A stretch of 64,000 bases of DNA from VFZN01 sp963709325 (lineage in GTDB: Bacteria > Acidobacteriota > Vicinamibacteria > Vicinamibacterales > UBA2999), in contig CAVPVV010000001.1 in NCBI GenBank assembly GCA_963709325.1, positions 558,001 through 622,000 of the forward strand, written 5' to 3'. Made by a program: the position numbers and the translations under genes. This document shows, one piece after another, positions 1 through 8,607 of this stretch. Below the pieces are notes generated by a model. It was not told the origin of the DNA and made no database searches. It saw only the letters and a list, made by a program, of their open reading frames with translations. How positions within the stretch are numbered: the stretch's first letter is position 1; each line of letters starts with the position of its first letter.

Positions 1-1486
1 GGTGGTTGCCGAGCGCGATCGCGATATTCCTGGTTTCCATGTAGAACTCGAAACTGTAGTCGCCGCCGTCGCGCCCGATCCCGCTCGCTTTCGTGCCGCC
101 GAACGGGGTCGGCAGGTGGCGGACGTTCTCCGAGTTCACCCACACCATCCCGACGTCGAGCGCGTGGGCGACGCGATGCGCCCGCGTGACATCTCGCGTC
201 CAGAGATACCCGGCGAGTCCATACCTGGTCCCGTTCGCGACGTCGAGCGCGTCGCTCTCGGTGTCGAACGGAATGACGGTGAGGACCGGCCCGAAGATCT
301 CCTCCTGCGCGATGCGCATCGATGGTCGCGCGTTCACGAAGAGCGCCGGCGAGACGTAGTTCGCGCCGAGCCCGCGCGTGGCGGCTCCGCGCCGGATCTC
401 GGCTCCCTCCGAGGCGGCAAGCGAGAAGTAGCTCTCCACCTTGTGCACGTGTCGCGGGTGAACGAGCGGTCCGATCTCAGTCGCTGGGTCGAGCGGATGG
501 CCGACGCGAAGCTGCGCCACGCGGGCGGTGAGCCTTTCGACGAAGGCGTCGTGAATCGGACGCTCGACGAGCAGCCGGCTGCTGGAGGTGCAGCGCTCGC
601 CGTTCAGCGAGTAGATCATGAAGACCACGGCGTCGAGCGCGCGCTCGAGATCGGCGTCGGCAAAGACGATGACCGGGTTCTTGCCGCCGAGCTCGAAGTG
701 GACGCGCTTCAGCGTCGCGGCCCCTTGCGCCATGATTGCAGACCCGGTCGCGGACTCGCCGACAAAGGCGACCGCCTTGATGTCAGGGTGCTCGGTGAGC
801 GCCTTGCCGGCGGCCTCTCCGAGGCCGTGAACGAGGTTAAAGGCGCCAGGCGGCATTCCGGCCTCGAGGATGACGTCGGCCAGGATGCTCGCGGTCAGCG
901 GACTCCACTCCGCCGGCTTGTGGACCACCGTGCAGCCGGCCGCCAGCGCCGGCGCAATCTTCCAGGTCGCGAGCATGAACGGTGTGTTCCACGGGGTGAT
1001 GACACCCACCGGTCCAATCGGTAGCCGCAGCGTGTAGTTGAGATGCTGATCTGTCGGCAGCGTCACGCCGTCACGGGCACCTGGCGCCCGATCGGCGTAG
1101 AAACGGAAGTTCTCGGCTCCGCGAATCGCCGCCTTTTCCATGAACCGAATCGGCTGGCCGGTATCCATCGACTCGACCACGGCGATCTCGTCGGCCCTGG
1201 ACTCGATGAGATCGGCAATCCGGTGGAGCAGGGCGCGCCGGCGCTCGCCGCTGACCGCAGCCCAGGCGGCCTGGGCATCACGTGCGGCACGCGCTGCCTG
1301 GTCGACATCGGCGGCCGTGCCGGCGGCAACCTCGCCGAGCGGCGAGCCATCCACGGGAGACACGTTGGGGAATGTTCCCTGGCCGGTGACCGCGGCCCCA
1401 CCGATGCGGTGGGGCAGGCGCGCGGATCGAAAGCGATCGAGCGCGCGCTCGGCGCGGGCGACGTTCTCGTCGAAGGTGGCCGGCAT
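1..1486 (-). CDS. hpaE: 5-carboxymethyl-2-hydroxymuconate semialdehyde dehydrogenase, 3' end beyond the window
   Basis: This NAD-dependent aldehyde dehydrogenase would oxidise the ring-cleavage semialdehyde of the homoprotocatechuate pathway in the cytoplasm. Translating the minus strand from the ATG at 1484-1486 gives about 495 residues with the family hallmarks. ELGGK carries general base Glu265, the catalytic cysteine is Cys299 in GERCTSS, and the nucleotide-binding FVGESATGS lies at 241-249. The C-terminal PFGGTKASGIGRDGG is typical of HpaE/HpcC enzymes. The start overlaps the stop of hpcD (TGATG), so the two are translationally coupled. The reading frame is still open at base 1, so the last few residues are missing. 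The substrate is inferred from hpcD, the FAH gene and hpaR next door. Confidence 0.9.
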   Translation of the reverse strand, partial: MPATFDENVARAERALDRFRSARLPHRIGGAAVTGQGTFPNVSPVDGSPLGEVAAGTAADVDQAARAARDAQAAWAAVSGERRRALLHRIADLIESRADEIAVVESMDTGQPIRFMEKAAIRGAENFRFYADRAPGARDGVTLPTDQHLNYTLRLPIGPVGVITPWNTPFMLATWKIAPALAAGCTVVHKPAEWSPLTASILADVILEAGMPPGAFNLVHGLGEAAGKALTEHPDIKAVAFVGESATGSAIMAQGAATLKRVHFELGGKNPVIVFADADLERALDAVVFMIYSLNGERCTSSSRLLVERPIHDAFVERLTARVAQLRVGHPLDPATEIGPLVHPRHVHKVESYFSLAASEGAEIRRGAATRGLGANYVSPALFVNARPSMRIAQEEIFGPVLTVIPFDTESDALDVANGTRYGLAGYLWTRDVTRAHRVAHALDVGMVWVNSENVRHLPTPFGGTKASGIGRDGGDYSFEFYMETRNIAIALGNH

Positions 1487-1884
1487 CAATGGCCCGGTGT
1501 GCGCGCCGCGAGGCGCTGGTGGATGTTGTTGAGGCGAGCACTGAACGCCGGGGTGATCTCCTGGAGCTCGAACGAGATCGCCAGCCCCCGTGTTTCCATC
1601 ACGCCGGCGAGCGCGGCGGTCAGCGCCTCGAACACGTGCTGTCCGGCGCGATCCCGCGTCGCCTGGTCGCGGCCGGCGGCAATGCGAACCACGACGTGGA
1701 CGAACCCATGGCTGGGGTCGCCGTCGGCGATGCGGTAGTGGTCCCGGGCGGCGGCACGGGTCCGGATGCCGCCGAGAGGGAAGACGCCGGTCTCGATCGC
1801 AGCGGAGTGGAGGCGGTCGACCAGCGCCTGGATATCGATTCCGGGTGTCAGGTTGCTGGAGTACTCAATCGTCAGGTGAGGCAT
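1486..1884 (-). CDS. hpcD: 5-carboxymethyl-2-hydroxymuconate delta-isomerase
   Basis: A 132-residue protein of the tautomerase superfamily that isomerises 5-carboxymethyl-2-hydroxymuconate in homoprotocatechuate breakdown. The mature N-terminus would begin with the catalytic proline (MPHLTIEYSSNL), which decides the start at 1884; an in-frame ATG further upstream would bury that proline. The length agrees with the family, which is about 125 residues. Its stop overlaps the start of the aldehyde dehydrogenase. It is divergent from the DapA-type gene, and the 80-base gap between them carries a palindrome that probably binds HpaR. In some organisms the gene is called hpaF. Confidence 0.92.
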   Translation of the reverse strand: MPHLTIEYSSNLTPGIDIQALVDRLHSAAIETGVFPLGGIRTRAAARDHYRIADGDPSHGFVHVVVRIAAGRDQATRDRAGQHVFEALTAALAGVMETRGLAISFELQEITPAFSARLNNIHQRLAARTPGH

Positions 1885-1921
1885 CGTCGCCGCCCGCGCA
1901 ATATGTGAGGCTTGCGACGCG

Positions 1922-1941
1922 ATAGTTATCATGGTAACTAT
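1922..1941. promoter_or_regulatory. Palindromic operator, probable HpaR binding site
   Basis: The divergent gap between hpcD and the DapA-type gene contains ATAGTTA and TAACTAT as perfect 7-base arms around a 6-base centre. The site is A+T-rich in a G+C-rich setting. MarR-family dimers of the HpaR type bind palindromes of this size, and the only regulator gene nearby is hpaR, the last gene of the plus-strand arm. It lies 23 bases before the plus-strand start codon and 37 bases before the hpcD start, so one dimer could repress both arms. Binding is inferred. Confidence 0.7.
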
Positions 1942-1964
1942 TTCGCGTCAAGTCGAGGAGGCGC

Positions 1965-2852
1965 ATGCGTTCAGCCCTGGCCGGATCGATTCCACCGCTC
2001 GTGACGCCATTTCGCGGCAACCGCGTGGACGAGGACACCTTCGCCGATCTGGTGGAACGGCAGATCCTCGAAGGTTCGCACGGCGTTCTGGTCAACGGCA
2101 CGACGGCGGAACCTTCGTCGCTCACCGTCGAGGAACGCAATCGCCTGGTCGACGTGGCGGTTCGCGTGTCGAACCGGCGGCGCCCGGTGGTCGCGGCGAC
2201 CGGCTCGCAGTCGCTAGCCGAAACCCGCGCCCTGACCGTGCACGCCGCCGAAGCCGGCGCCGATGCGCTCCTGATCGTGACGCCCTACTACATCCGGCCG
2301 CCGCAGCGCGGGATCATTGCCTATTACCTGGCCGCGGTCGAAGGAATCTCGGTACCGTGGATGGTCTACCACATCCCCGGCCGGGCTGCCGTGTCGGTGA
2401 CGCGCGAGACGCTCGACACGCTCGCCGCGCAATCGCCGACGTTCATCGGCATGAAGCACGCCGTCAACGACCTCGGCTTCGTGTCCGAGTGCCTGGAGTC
2501 GCAGCCGGAGCTGCGGATCTTCGTCGGGCTCGAGGAGCTGAGCTTTCCGGGCCTCGCGGTCGGCGCCTGCGGGTTGATGAACGCAGTCGGCAACCTGCGG
2601 CCGCGGCTACTCGCCGACATGTGCGAAGCCGTGTGGCGGAACGATCTCCGGCACGCGCGAGCGCTGCACGACCAGCTCTTCGAGGTGAACCGCGCGGTGT
2701 TCTTCGACACGAATCCAATTCCGATGAAGTACATGATGAAGCGGCTCGGGCTGTTGCCGGCGAACGATCATCGGCTGCCGCTCCTGCCAGCCACTTCGGA
2801 GCTCGAACGCAAGCTCGATGCGGTGCTCGAGCGAGCCGGCTTCCTCGGGTGA
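1965..2852 (+). CDS. DapA/DHDPS-family class I aldolase or lyase of the homoprotocatechuate cluster
   Basis: A 295-residue TIM-barrel protein of the dihydrodipicolinate synthase/N-acetylneuraminate lyase family. GTTAEPSSL at 45-53 is the carboxylate-binding loop. Tyr135 in MVYHIPGR and Lys164 in FIGMKHA match the family's catalytic tyrosine and Schiff-base lysine. A GAGGAG ribosome binding site lies at 1955-1960. It starts the hpa plus-strand arm, 7 bases before the FAH-family gene, so it is unlikely to be the lysine-biosynthesis enzyme. A plausible role is the final aldol cleavage of 2,4-dihydroxyhept-2-enedioate, normally done by the unrelated metal-dependent HpaI, but this is inference from context. 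Confidence 0.85.
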   Translation: MRSALAGSIPPLVTPFRGNRVDEDTFADLVERQILEGSHGVLVNGTTAEPSSLTVEERNRLVDVAVRVSNRRRPVVAATGSQSLAETRALTVHAAEAGADALLIVTPYYIRPPQRGIIAYYLAAVEGISVPWMVYHIPGRAAVSVTRETLDTLAAQSPTFIGMKHAVNDLGFVSECLESQPELRIFVGLEELSFPGLAVGACGLMNAVGNLRPRLLADMCEAVWRNDLRHARALHDQLFEVNRAVFFDTNPIPMKYMMKRLGLLPANDHRLPLLPATSELERKLDAVLERAGFLG

Positions 2853-2859
2853 GCGGCAT

Positions 2860-3726
2860 ATGCATCTCGTCAGCTTTGCGGCGAACGGGCGGGAGTCTTT
2901 TGGTGTCGTTTCCGGCGATGGTGTAATCGACCTGGGCTCGCGGATGACGTCCGCACGATCGCTGACCGTTCTCCTCGCTGCCGGGGGCCTCGACGAGGCC
3001 CGGCGTGTCGCCGCCGCGGTCCGCGCTCCGGACCTTGCCCTCGACGCGATCGAGTTTCATCTTCCGATTCCACGGCCCCCGAAGATTCTCTGTATTGGCG
3101 TCAACTACGCCGAGCGTCACGGGGAATACGGAGACCGCACGCCGCCGCCGGCCTACCCGAGCATCTTCATGCGCACGCCCGGCTCGTTCGTCGGGCATCG
3201 GGCGCCGCTCCTGCGGCCGCGAGAGTCGCGCGAGTTCGATTACGAAGGCGAGATCGCGGTTGTCATTGGACGGCGAGCCAGGCGCGTTCCGGAAGCGGCG
3301 GCGGCGGCGGTCATTGCCGGCGTTACCTGCGCCAACGACGGAACCTTGCGCGACTGGGTCCGCCACGGCAAGTTCAACGTCACCCCCGGAAAGAACTTCG
3401 AGCGGAGCGGATCCATCGGGCCGTGGCTCACGACCCTGGACGACGTCGGGCCGCTCGATGCACTGACGGTCACCACGCTGGTCAACGGTGAGCGCCGCCA
3501 GCACGACACGACCGCGCATCTCATTTTCTCGATACCGCGCCTGCTGGCGTACGTCTCCACGTTCGCGACCCTCGAACCCGGCGATGTCATTCTCACCGGG
3601 ACGCCGCCCGGCGCCGGGGCCAGGCGGGAGCCGCCGGTCTATCTCGAGGCTGGCGATCGCGTCGAAGTGACTGTCGACGGCGTCGGTACGCTCTCGAACA
3701 TGGTCGAGGACGAGTCAGCCGAATGA
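2860..3726 (+). CDS. Fumarylacetoacetate hydrolase family protein, HpcE-like decarboxylase/isomerase
   Basis: A 288-residue single-domain FAH-fold protein. Metal ligands Glu129 and Glu131 sit in FDYEGEIAVVIG and Asp160 in CANDGT, and the ILTGTPPGAG loop near the C-terminus is characteristic. In this pathway the family decarboxylates and isomerises 5-oxopent-3-ene-1,2,5-tricarboxylate. E. coli HpcE has two such domains; this protein corresponds to one. The start at 2860 follows the upstream stop by 7 bases. The next gene, hpaR, overlaps its end in an ATGA. The exact step it catalyses is inferred from its neighbours. Confidence 0.87.
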   Translation: MHLVSFAANGRESFGVVSGDGVIDLGSRMTSARSLTVLLAAGGLDEARRVAAAVRAPDLALDAIEFHLPIPRPPKILCIGVNYAERHGEYGDRTPPPAYPSIFMRTPGSFVGHRAPLLRPRESREFDYEGEIAVVIGRRARRVPEAAAAAVIAGVTCANDGTLRDWVRHGKFNVTPGKNFERSGSIGPWLTTLDDVGPLDALTVTTLVNGERRQHDTTAHLIFSIPRLLAYVSTFATLEPGDVILTGTPPGAGARREPPVYLEAGDRVEVTVDGVGTLSNMVEDESAE

Positions 3727-4235
3727 GTGCGCTTCGCCAGTTCTCCCGTTCGCTGCCGATGGCGCTGCTGCGCGCGCGCGAGGCGGTGATGGAGCGCTTT
3801 CGCCCGCTGCTTCGCAGGCACGGCGTGACCGAGCAGCAATGGCGCGTGCTCCGGGCCCTCAGCGTGGCGCCGGAGACCAGCGCGTCCGAGCTCGGAGAAG
3901 CGACCTGCATCGGCCTCCCCAGCCTGTCGCGGATCCTGCGGGCGCTCGAAGCACGCGGCCTGATCGGCCGACGGCTCAAGTCCACGGATCAGCGTACGAC
4001 GCTGGTATCGCTGACCACGGCCGGGCGTCGCTTTCTCGGCAAGGCAGGCGCCGAATCGGAGACGCGATACGAGGCGCTCACCGCCGAAATTGGTCGCGAC
4101 GATCTTCACCAGCTCTACACGCTCCTCGAGCGTTTGAGCGCGATGCCCCCGGCCGCCAATGATCCGCGCGACCGCTTGGCGCGTTCGTTACCGGGCAGCC
4201 GCCGCCGGCGCTCACCGTCGCGAAGAACGGGGTAA
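3723..4235 (+). CDS. hpaR: MarR-family repressor of homoprotocatechuate degradation
   Basis: A 170-residue winged-helix protein. The N-terminal dimerisation helix reads RAREAVMERFRPLL. TEQQWRVLRAL begins the helix-turn-helix region, LPSLSRILRALEARGLI is the recognition part, and the wing has the DQR signature at 89-91. TEQQWRVLRAL and PSLSRIL are typical of HpaR rather than general MarR proteins. It should bind as a dimer and be released by a pathway intermediate such as a hydroxyphenylacetate. Its start overlaps the FAH gene, and the palindrome at 1922-1941 is its likely site. The arginine-rich C-terminal tail after about residue 150 is longer than usual. Confidence 0.9.
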   Translation: MSALRQFSRSLPMALLRAREAVMERFRPLLRRHGVTEQQWRVLRALSVAPETSASELGEATCIGLPSLSRILRALEARGLIGRRLKSTDQRTTLVSLTTAGRRFLGKAGAESETRYEALTAEIGRDDLHQLYTLLERLSAMPPAANDPRDRLARSLPGSRRRRSPSRRTG

Positions 4236-4240
4236 GGGTC

Positions 4241-5632
4241 TCACTTCGGCGCGAGGACGCCGACGATCGGCTGCCCTTCGGCATCGGGCAGCTGGAGCCC
4301 GAGCAGCATCGCGATCGTCGGGGCCACGTCGTAAGTGTTCGTCACCGGCAGCACCCAGCCAGCGCGGGTCCCGGCCCCCCAGGCGATAAGGCCGGTTTCC
4401 ATTCCCGGCGTGTCCGGACGGTAGCCGTGTCCGGCGGCCCGCCGATGCGGCTGCGCAAACGGCGGCGCCAGCCGCTCGTCGAGCACATACCCGGGCGTTG
4501 GTTCGATGCCGAGCACGGCGTCCTTGTCGGCGCCCCACGCATCGAGCTCGGCGCGCTCGACGAGGCGGAAGCGGCGCGGGTACTTCAAGGCGTATTGCTC
4601 GAGCACCTGGCGGGCCTTGCCGAGGGCGTCACGCGCGTCGTCCTTCACATAGAGCGAGCCGAGTCCCCGATTCGCCGCCACGATCGCGGTCCATGCCGGA
4701 TGGCCGTCGGCGCCCTTGGTGATCAGCCCGGCCTCGATCAACGGCAGGTTGATGGCGAGCTCGGTGTGCATCGGCAGGAACCCGTGGTCGCCGGTGACGA
4801 TGAGCGTTGTTGAATCGCGGATCCCGGCCGATTCGATGGCTTCGAGCAGGCTTCCGAGGTTCTGGTCCGTGGCTTCCATGGCCGCGAACGCCGCCGCGGT
4901 GAGCGGTCCGTTGTCGTGCTGCACGCTGTCGGTCAGCGAGAAGTGTACGGCCATGAACGCGGGCTTGTAGCGTTTGAGGACCTCGACCGCAACGCGCGCC
5001 TTCTGGACGTCGGCCAGGCGAACGTCGGTCGCGTAGATCGGGCCGAGTGCGGTTTCGACCGCGTCGAGCCAGCCGGTGGAGGCCCCGTCGGTCGTGCGCT
5101 GGCGGGAGGCGCTGCCGGTCGGCGCAACCGCGATGTCGATCCGGTAGTCGATCGGCGCGCCGGCGGTCTGCGGCCACCCGATCGCCGCCGTCTTCAGTCC
5201 TCGTGCCCGCGCCGCCACCCATAGCGTGGGCACGCGAATGTCGGCGTGATCGCGATAGGCCGGCTGCAGATCGTAGTTGTCCGGATTGTCGTCACGATAG
5301 ACCCAGGTCGATGGCGCGAACCGGTTGTTGCCGAGGATGCCGTGACGTTTCGCGGTGACCCCGGTGACCAGCGTCGTGTGCGCGGTGCCGGTGAGCGTGG
5401 GGAAGACGCTCAGCGTTCGCGGGCTGTAGGAGCCCTCGCGCATAAGCCGCCGAAGATTGGGGATGCCAAGGTGATATGTGTCGGCGCTGCCGATGTAGTC
5501 GCCGCGCATGCCGTCGATCGTGACGAGGATGACCTGATGGGCGGCTTGCGGTCCTTGGCGGCTGCGAGCGTCGAGCGACGCCACGGCCAGCACCAGGGTC
5601 ATCACCAGCATCAGTCTTGGGAGCGGGATCAT
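4241..5632 (-). CDS. Secreted nucleotide pyrophosphatase/phosphodiesterase, alkaline phosphatase superfamily
   Basis: A 463-residue type I phosphodiesterase/NPP-family protein with a hydrophobic signal peptide. Two-zinc-site residues are visible: Asp40 in VTIDGMRGDY, nucleophile Thr79 in VFPTLTG, Asp235 and His239 in LTDSVQHD, Asp282-His283 in TGDHGF, and His402 in GHGYRP. It would hydrolyse phosphodiester or pyrophosphate bonds in the periplasm; the substrate cannot be told. The start at 5632 is preferred because it puts the signal peptide at the N-terminus; an earlier in-frame start adds 17 residues. It ends 5 bases past hpaR on the other strand and diverges from the POT transporter. Confidence 0.88.
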   Translation of the reverse strand: MIPLPRLMLVMTLVLAVASLDARSRQGPQAAHQVILVTIDGMRGDYIGSADTYHLGIPNLRRLMREGSYSPRTLSVFPTLTGTAHTTLVTGVTAKRHGILGNNRFAPSTWVYRDDNPDNYDLQPAYRDHADIRVPTLWVAARARGLKTAAIGWPQTAGAPIDYRIDIAVAPTGSASRQRTTDGASTGWLDAVETALGPIYATDVRLADVQKARVAVEVLKRYKPAFMAVHFSLTDSVQHDNGPLTAAAFAAMEATDQNLGSLLEAIESAGIRDSTTLIVTGDHGFLPMHTELAINLPLIEAGLITKGADGHPAWTAIVAANRGLGSLYVKDDARDALGKARQVLEQYALKYPRRFRLVERAELDAWGADKDAVLGIEPTPGYVLDERLAPPFAQPHRRAAGHGYRPDTPGMETGLIAWGAGTRAGWVLPVTNTYDVAPTIAMLLGLQLPDAEGQPIVGVLAPK

Positions 5633-5673
5633 GACGGCTGCGACACTAACACAGGCGGATACAATACCGGCCA

Positions 5674-7182
5674 ATGGCCCCATCCACCGCCTCTTCGGAT
5701 CGCGCCTTCTTCGGTCATCCTCGCGGCCTGTCCACGCTCTTCTTCACGGAGATGTGGGAGCGCTTCAGCTACTACGGAATGCGGGCGCTGCTGCTGCTCT
5801 ACATGACCGCGCCGGTGACCGCCGGCGGTTTGGGCTTCGACACGGCGCAGGGCGGGGCGGTCTACGGGCTCTATACCTCGATGGTGTACATGGCGTGCCT
5901 GCCCGGCGGGTGGGTCGCGGATCGTCTGATCGGGCCGCGCAAGGCCGTGCTCTACGGCGGCATCCTGATCGCCAGCGGCCACTTCAGCATGGCCGTCCCG
6001 TCGCTCACGACGTTCTACCTCGGTCTGTTCCTGATCGTCATTGGCACAGGACTCCTCAAGGGCAACGTCAGCGTCATCGTCGGACAGCTGTACACGCCGG
6101 AGGACCGGCGGCGCGACGCCGGCTTCTCGATCTTCTACATGGGGATCAACCTCGGCGCGTTCATCGCACCGCTGGTCTGCGGGTATCTAGGTCAGCAGAT
6201 CAACTGGCACCTCGGGTTCGGCGCCGCCGGCGTCGGCATGACCGTTGGTGTCATTCAGTACCTGTTCGGAAGCGCGAAGCTGGGCAGCGCCGGTATCGCC
6301 CCGGGTCAGGATCAGTCTTCGACAGGTGCCGAGCGCGACCGCCGAACGGCGATCACCTGGAGCCTGATCGGGATCGCGATCGCCCTCATCGTCGGCATTG
6401 GCGGCTACACCAGTACGCTTCCGATCACGCCGACGCAGGTCTCCGATGCCGCGGGTGTGTTTCTGCTGCTGTGCACGATCGGCTTCTTCGCCTGGCTGTT
6501 CTTCTCGCCCGGATGGACCCCGGCGGAGCGAAAGCGCCTTTACGTGATCGGCGTCTTGTTCCTGGCCGCGGCGCTCTTCTGGTCGGTGTTCGAACAGGCC
6601 GGTTCTACTCTCAACCTGTTCGCGGATCGGAGTACCGACAACCGGATGTTCGGCTTGCCTTTCCCGAGCAGCTGGTTCCAGTCGCTGAACTCACTGTTCC
6701 TGATCATCTTTGCGCCGGTGTTTGCCGCGGTCTGGGCCTGGTTGTCGTCCCGTGGCCAGGAACCCTCGAGCCCCGCGAAGTTTGCGATGGGGTTGATCTT
6801 CGCCGGTCTGGGCTTCGCGGTGCTGATCGGCCCGGCGACCCGTGCTGGGAACGGGACCATGGCCAGCCCGCTCTGGCTTACGCTCACCTACCTGCTGCAC
6901 ACCATCGGCGAGCTGTCGCTCAGCCCGGTCGGTCTGAGCGCAATGACCCGTCTGGCGCCGGTGCGCATCGCCGGCCTGGTGATGGGCGTCTGGTTCCTGG
7001 CGACCTCGGTCGGCAACTTCATCGGCGGTCGCGTCGCCGGCTTCTACGAATCCTTCGCACTCCCGTCGCTCTTCGGCGCCGTGGCCGCTTTCGCAATCGG
7101 CGCGGGCGTGGTGCTTACATTTGTGGCGAGGCCGATCACCAAGCTGGCCGACAGCAGGCTGCCACAGCGGCCGGCCGCTTAA
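5674..7182 (+). CDS. Proton-dependent oligopeptide transporter, POT/PTR2 family (DtpT-like)
   Basis: A 502-residue major facilitator protein that imports di- and tripeptides with protons across the inner membrane. The POT signature ExxERFxYYG is intact at 26-35 (EMWERFSYYG), and the loop GPRKAVLYGG and the motif GTGLLKGNVS match the family. At least twelve hydrophobic helices can be seen. The start at 5674 is 41 bases from the divergent phosphodiesterase gene, so both promoters lie in that gap or in the coding starts. The stop is followed at once by an array of GTGAGAA-like words that can pair with a copy after the convergent aminotransferase gene. Confidence 0.93.
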   Translation: MAPSTASSDRAFFGHPRGLSTLFFTEMWERFSYYGMRALLLLYMTAPVTAGGLGFDTAQGGAVYGLYTSMVYMACLPGGWVADRLIGPRKAVLYGGILIASGHFSMAVPSLTTFYLGLFLIVIGTGLLKGNVSVIVGQLYTPEDRRRDAGFSIFYMGINLGAFIAPLVCGYLGQQINWHLGFGAAGVGMTVGVIQYLFGSAKLGSAGIAPGQDQSSTGAERDRRTAITWSLIGIAIALIVGIGGYTSTLPITPTQVSDAAGVFLLLCTIGFFAWLFFSPGWTPAERKRLYVIGVLFLAAALFWSVFEQAGSTLNLFADRSTDNRMFGLPFPSSWFQSLNSLFLIIFAPVFAAVWAWLSSRGQEPSSPAKFAMGLIFAGLGFAVLIGPATRAGNGTMASPLWLTLTYLLHTIGELSLSPVGLSAMTRLAPVRIAGLVMGVWFLATSVGNFIGGRVAGFYESFALPSLFGAVAAFAIGAGVVLTFVARPITKLADSRLPQRPAA

Positions 7183-7263
7183 GTGAGAGGTGAGAAGTGA
7201 GGTGAGAAGTAAGCCTGGAAGCCTTCGAGCTTTGGGCTTCGCCTTTCACTTCTCACCTTAACT
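7183..7263. terminator. Bidirectional hairpin made of GTGAGAA word arrays
   Basis: The 81 bases between two convergent genes start with 7-base words (GTGAGAG, GTGAGAA, GTGAG, GTGAGAA) right after the POT stop and end with the reverse complement before the aminotransferase stop. AGGTGAGAAGTGA at 7188-7200 pairs perfectly with 7246-7258. A GAAGCC/GGCTTC pair lies inside the loop. The fold could end transcription from both sides. There is no clear U tract, so factor-independent termination is not certain. Confidence 0.6.
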
Positions 7264-8576
7264 TCAGGCGGACAGACCGTTCTTAATCACGCCCCGCATC
7301 GCCTCGACGAAGTAGTCCACTTCCTCGAGCGGCGTGTAGATGTTCGGCGTCACCCGCAGCCCGCGATACGTCATCTTGGGGTCCTTCGGGTTCTCGTGGC
7401 CGACGGCAACGATGACGATGCGGTGCTTGTCCCAGAGGTGGGTGACCAGCTTGTTGCTGTCGATGCCGTCGATCGACACGACCGCGAGCCCCCACGTCTG
7501 GCCGGGCTCGAGGCTGGAGTACAGCTTGATGCGCGGTTCCTTCTTCAGCTCGTTGGCCCAGCGCAGCGTCAGGTAGCGCAGGCGCGCGGCCTTGCGCTCG
7601 ATCCCGATTGCCTGCTGGAACGCCACCGCCTCGTTGATCGCCGCCTTGGGTCCGGGCGGATGCGTGCCGATCTCCTCGAACTTGCGGATGTCGTTATCAG
7701 ACCGTTCCGGCGCAGCCTGCAGCGGCCAGGTGGGCTTGATCCGCTCGCGACGCACGTAAAGAGGCCGGTGCCGAGCGGAGCGAGCAGCCACTTGTGCAGG
7801 CTGACGCCGTAGTAGTCCATTTCCAGGTCGCGCAGCTTGTACGGGAAGTGGCCCATCGCGTGGGCGCCGTCGACAATCGTGATGATGCCTCGGGCCCGAG
7901 CCCACAGGCTCAACTCACGGACCGGGAAGAGCTGCCCGGATTGGTTGGTGATGTGGCAGAAGTGCAGCACCTTGGTGCGCGGCGTGACCGCATTGGTCAG
8001 GCGTTCCAGCAGGTCCTTCTGGCTGGTCGGGACCGGGAAGTCGATCCGCGTCAGCTTGATCTGGTCGCGGCGGACCCGCTGATCCCAGGTGGTCAGCATC
8101 CGTCCGTAGTCCTGCTCGGTGGTGATGATCTCGTCACCTGGTTCCAAGTCGAGCCCGTTCTGCGCGATCTGCAGTGACTCGCTGGCGTTACGGGTGATCG
8201 CGATCTCTTCCGGATCGGCGCCGAACTCCTCGGCCAGCCGCCGGCGTGCGGTCTCGACGTTGCGGTCGATCATGCCGCGGTGGTAGACCGGCGCCTGGTT
8301 GGCCCAGTCCATGTAGCGCTTGCACGCGTCGTGGACGACCGTCGGACTGGGGCACTGGTTGCCGTTGTTCAGGTTGATCAGTGTGCGGTCGAGCGTGAAG
8401 GCGAACTGGATCTCACGCCAGTAGTCTTCGTCGGCCGCCAGTTGCTCGGGCGTGCGTCCGGCGGCGGATGCGGACTGGGTGAGCGCCGCGACGTCATCGA
8501 TGCCATAACGGGTGGCGGCGAGACCGGCACCGGCGGCGGCGCCCGACAGGCGCAGGAATGAGCGGCGTGTCCACAT
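7264..8576 (-). CDS. Tat-exported class V aminotransferase (isopenicillin N epimerase/cysteine desulfurase-like), one frameshift
   Basis: A PLP-dependent class V aminotransferase with a twin-arginine signal (TRRSFLRLSG, 3-12), so it is predicted to work outside the cytoplasm. Asp236 and His239 in VDGAHAMGH and Lys262 in SLHKWLLAPLG are the cofactor-binding residues. The first 272 or so residues are in frame from 8576. The rest (YVRRERI to the stop at 7264) is in another frame. The break is at a run of three A at 7758-7760; one more A would restore the frame, so a one-base deletion in the read is likely. Intact length would be about 437 residues. The substrate is unknown. Confidence 0.82.
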
Positions 8577-8607
8577 GGGCGGATGTCCTCCGCCCGGGAG
8601 TATAGAG

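Noticed and set aside
2..1024. A 340-codon plus-strand frame at the window start
   Set aside because: It is antisense to hpaE, whose catalytic glutamate and cysteine are clear on the minus strand.
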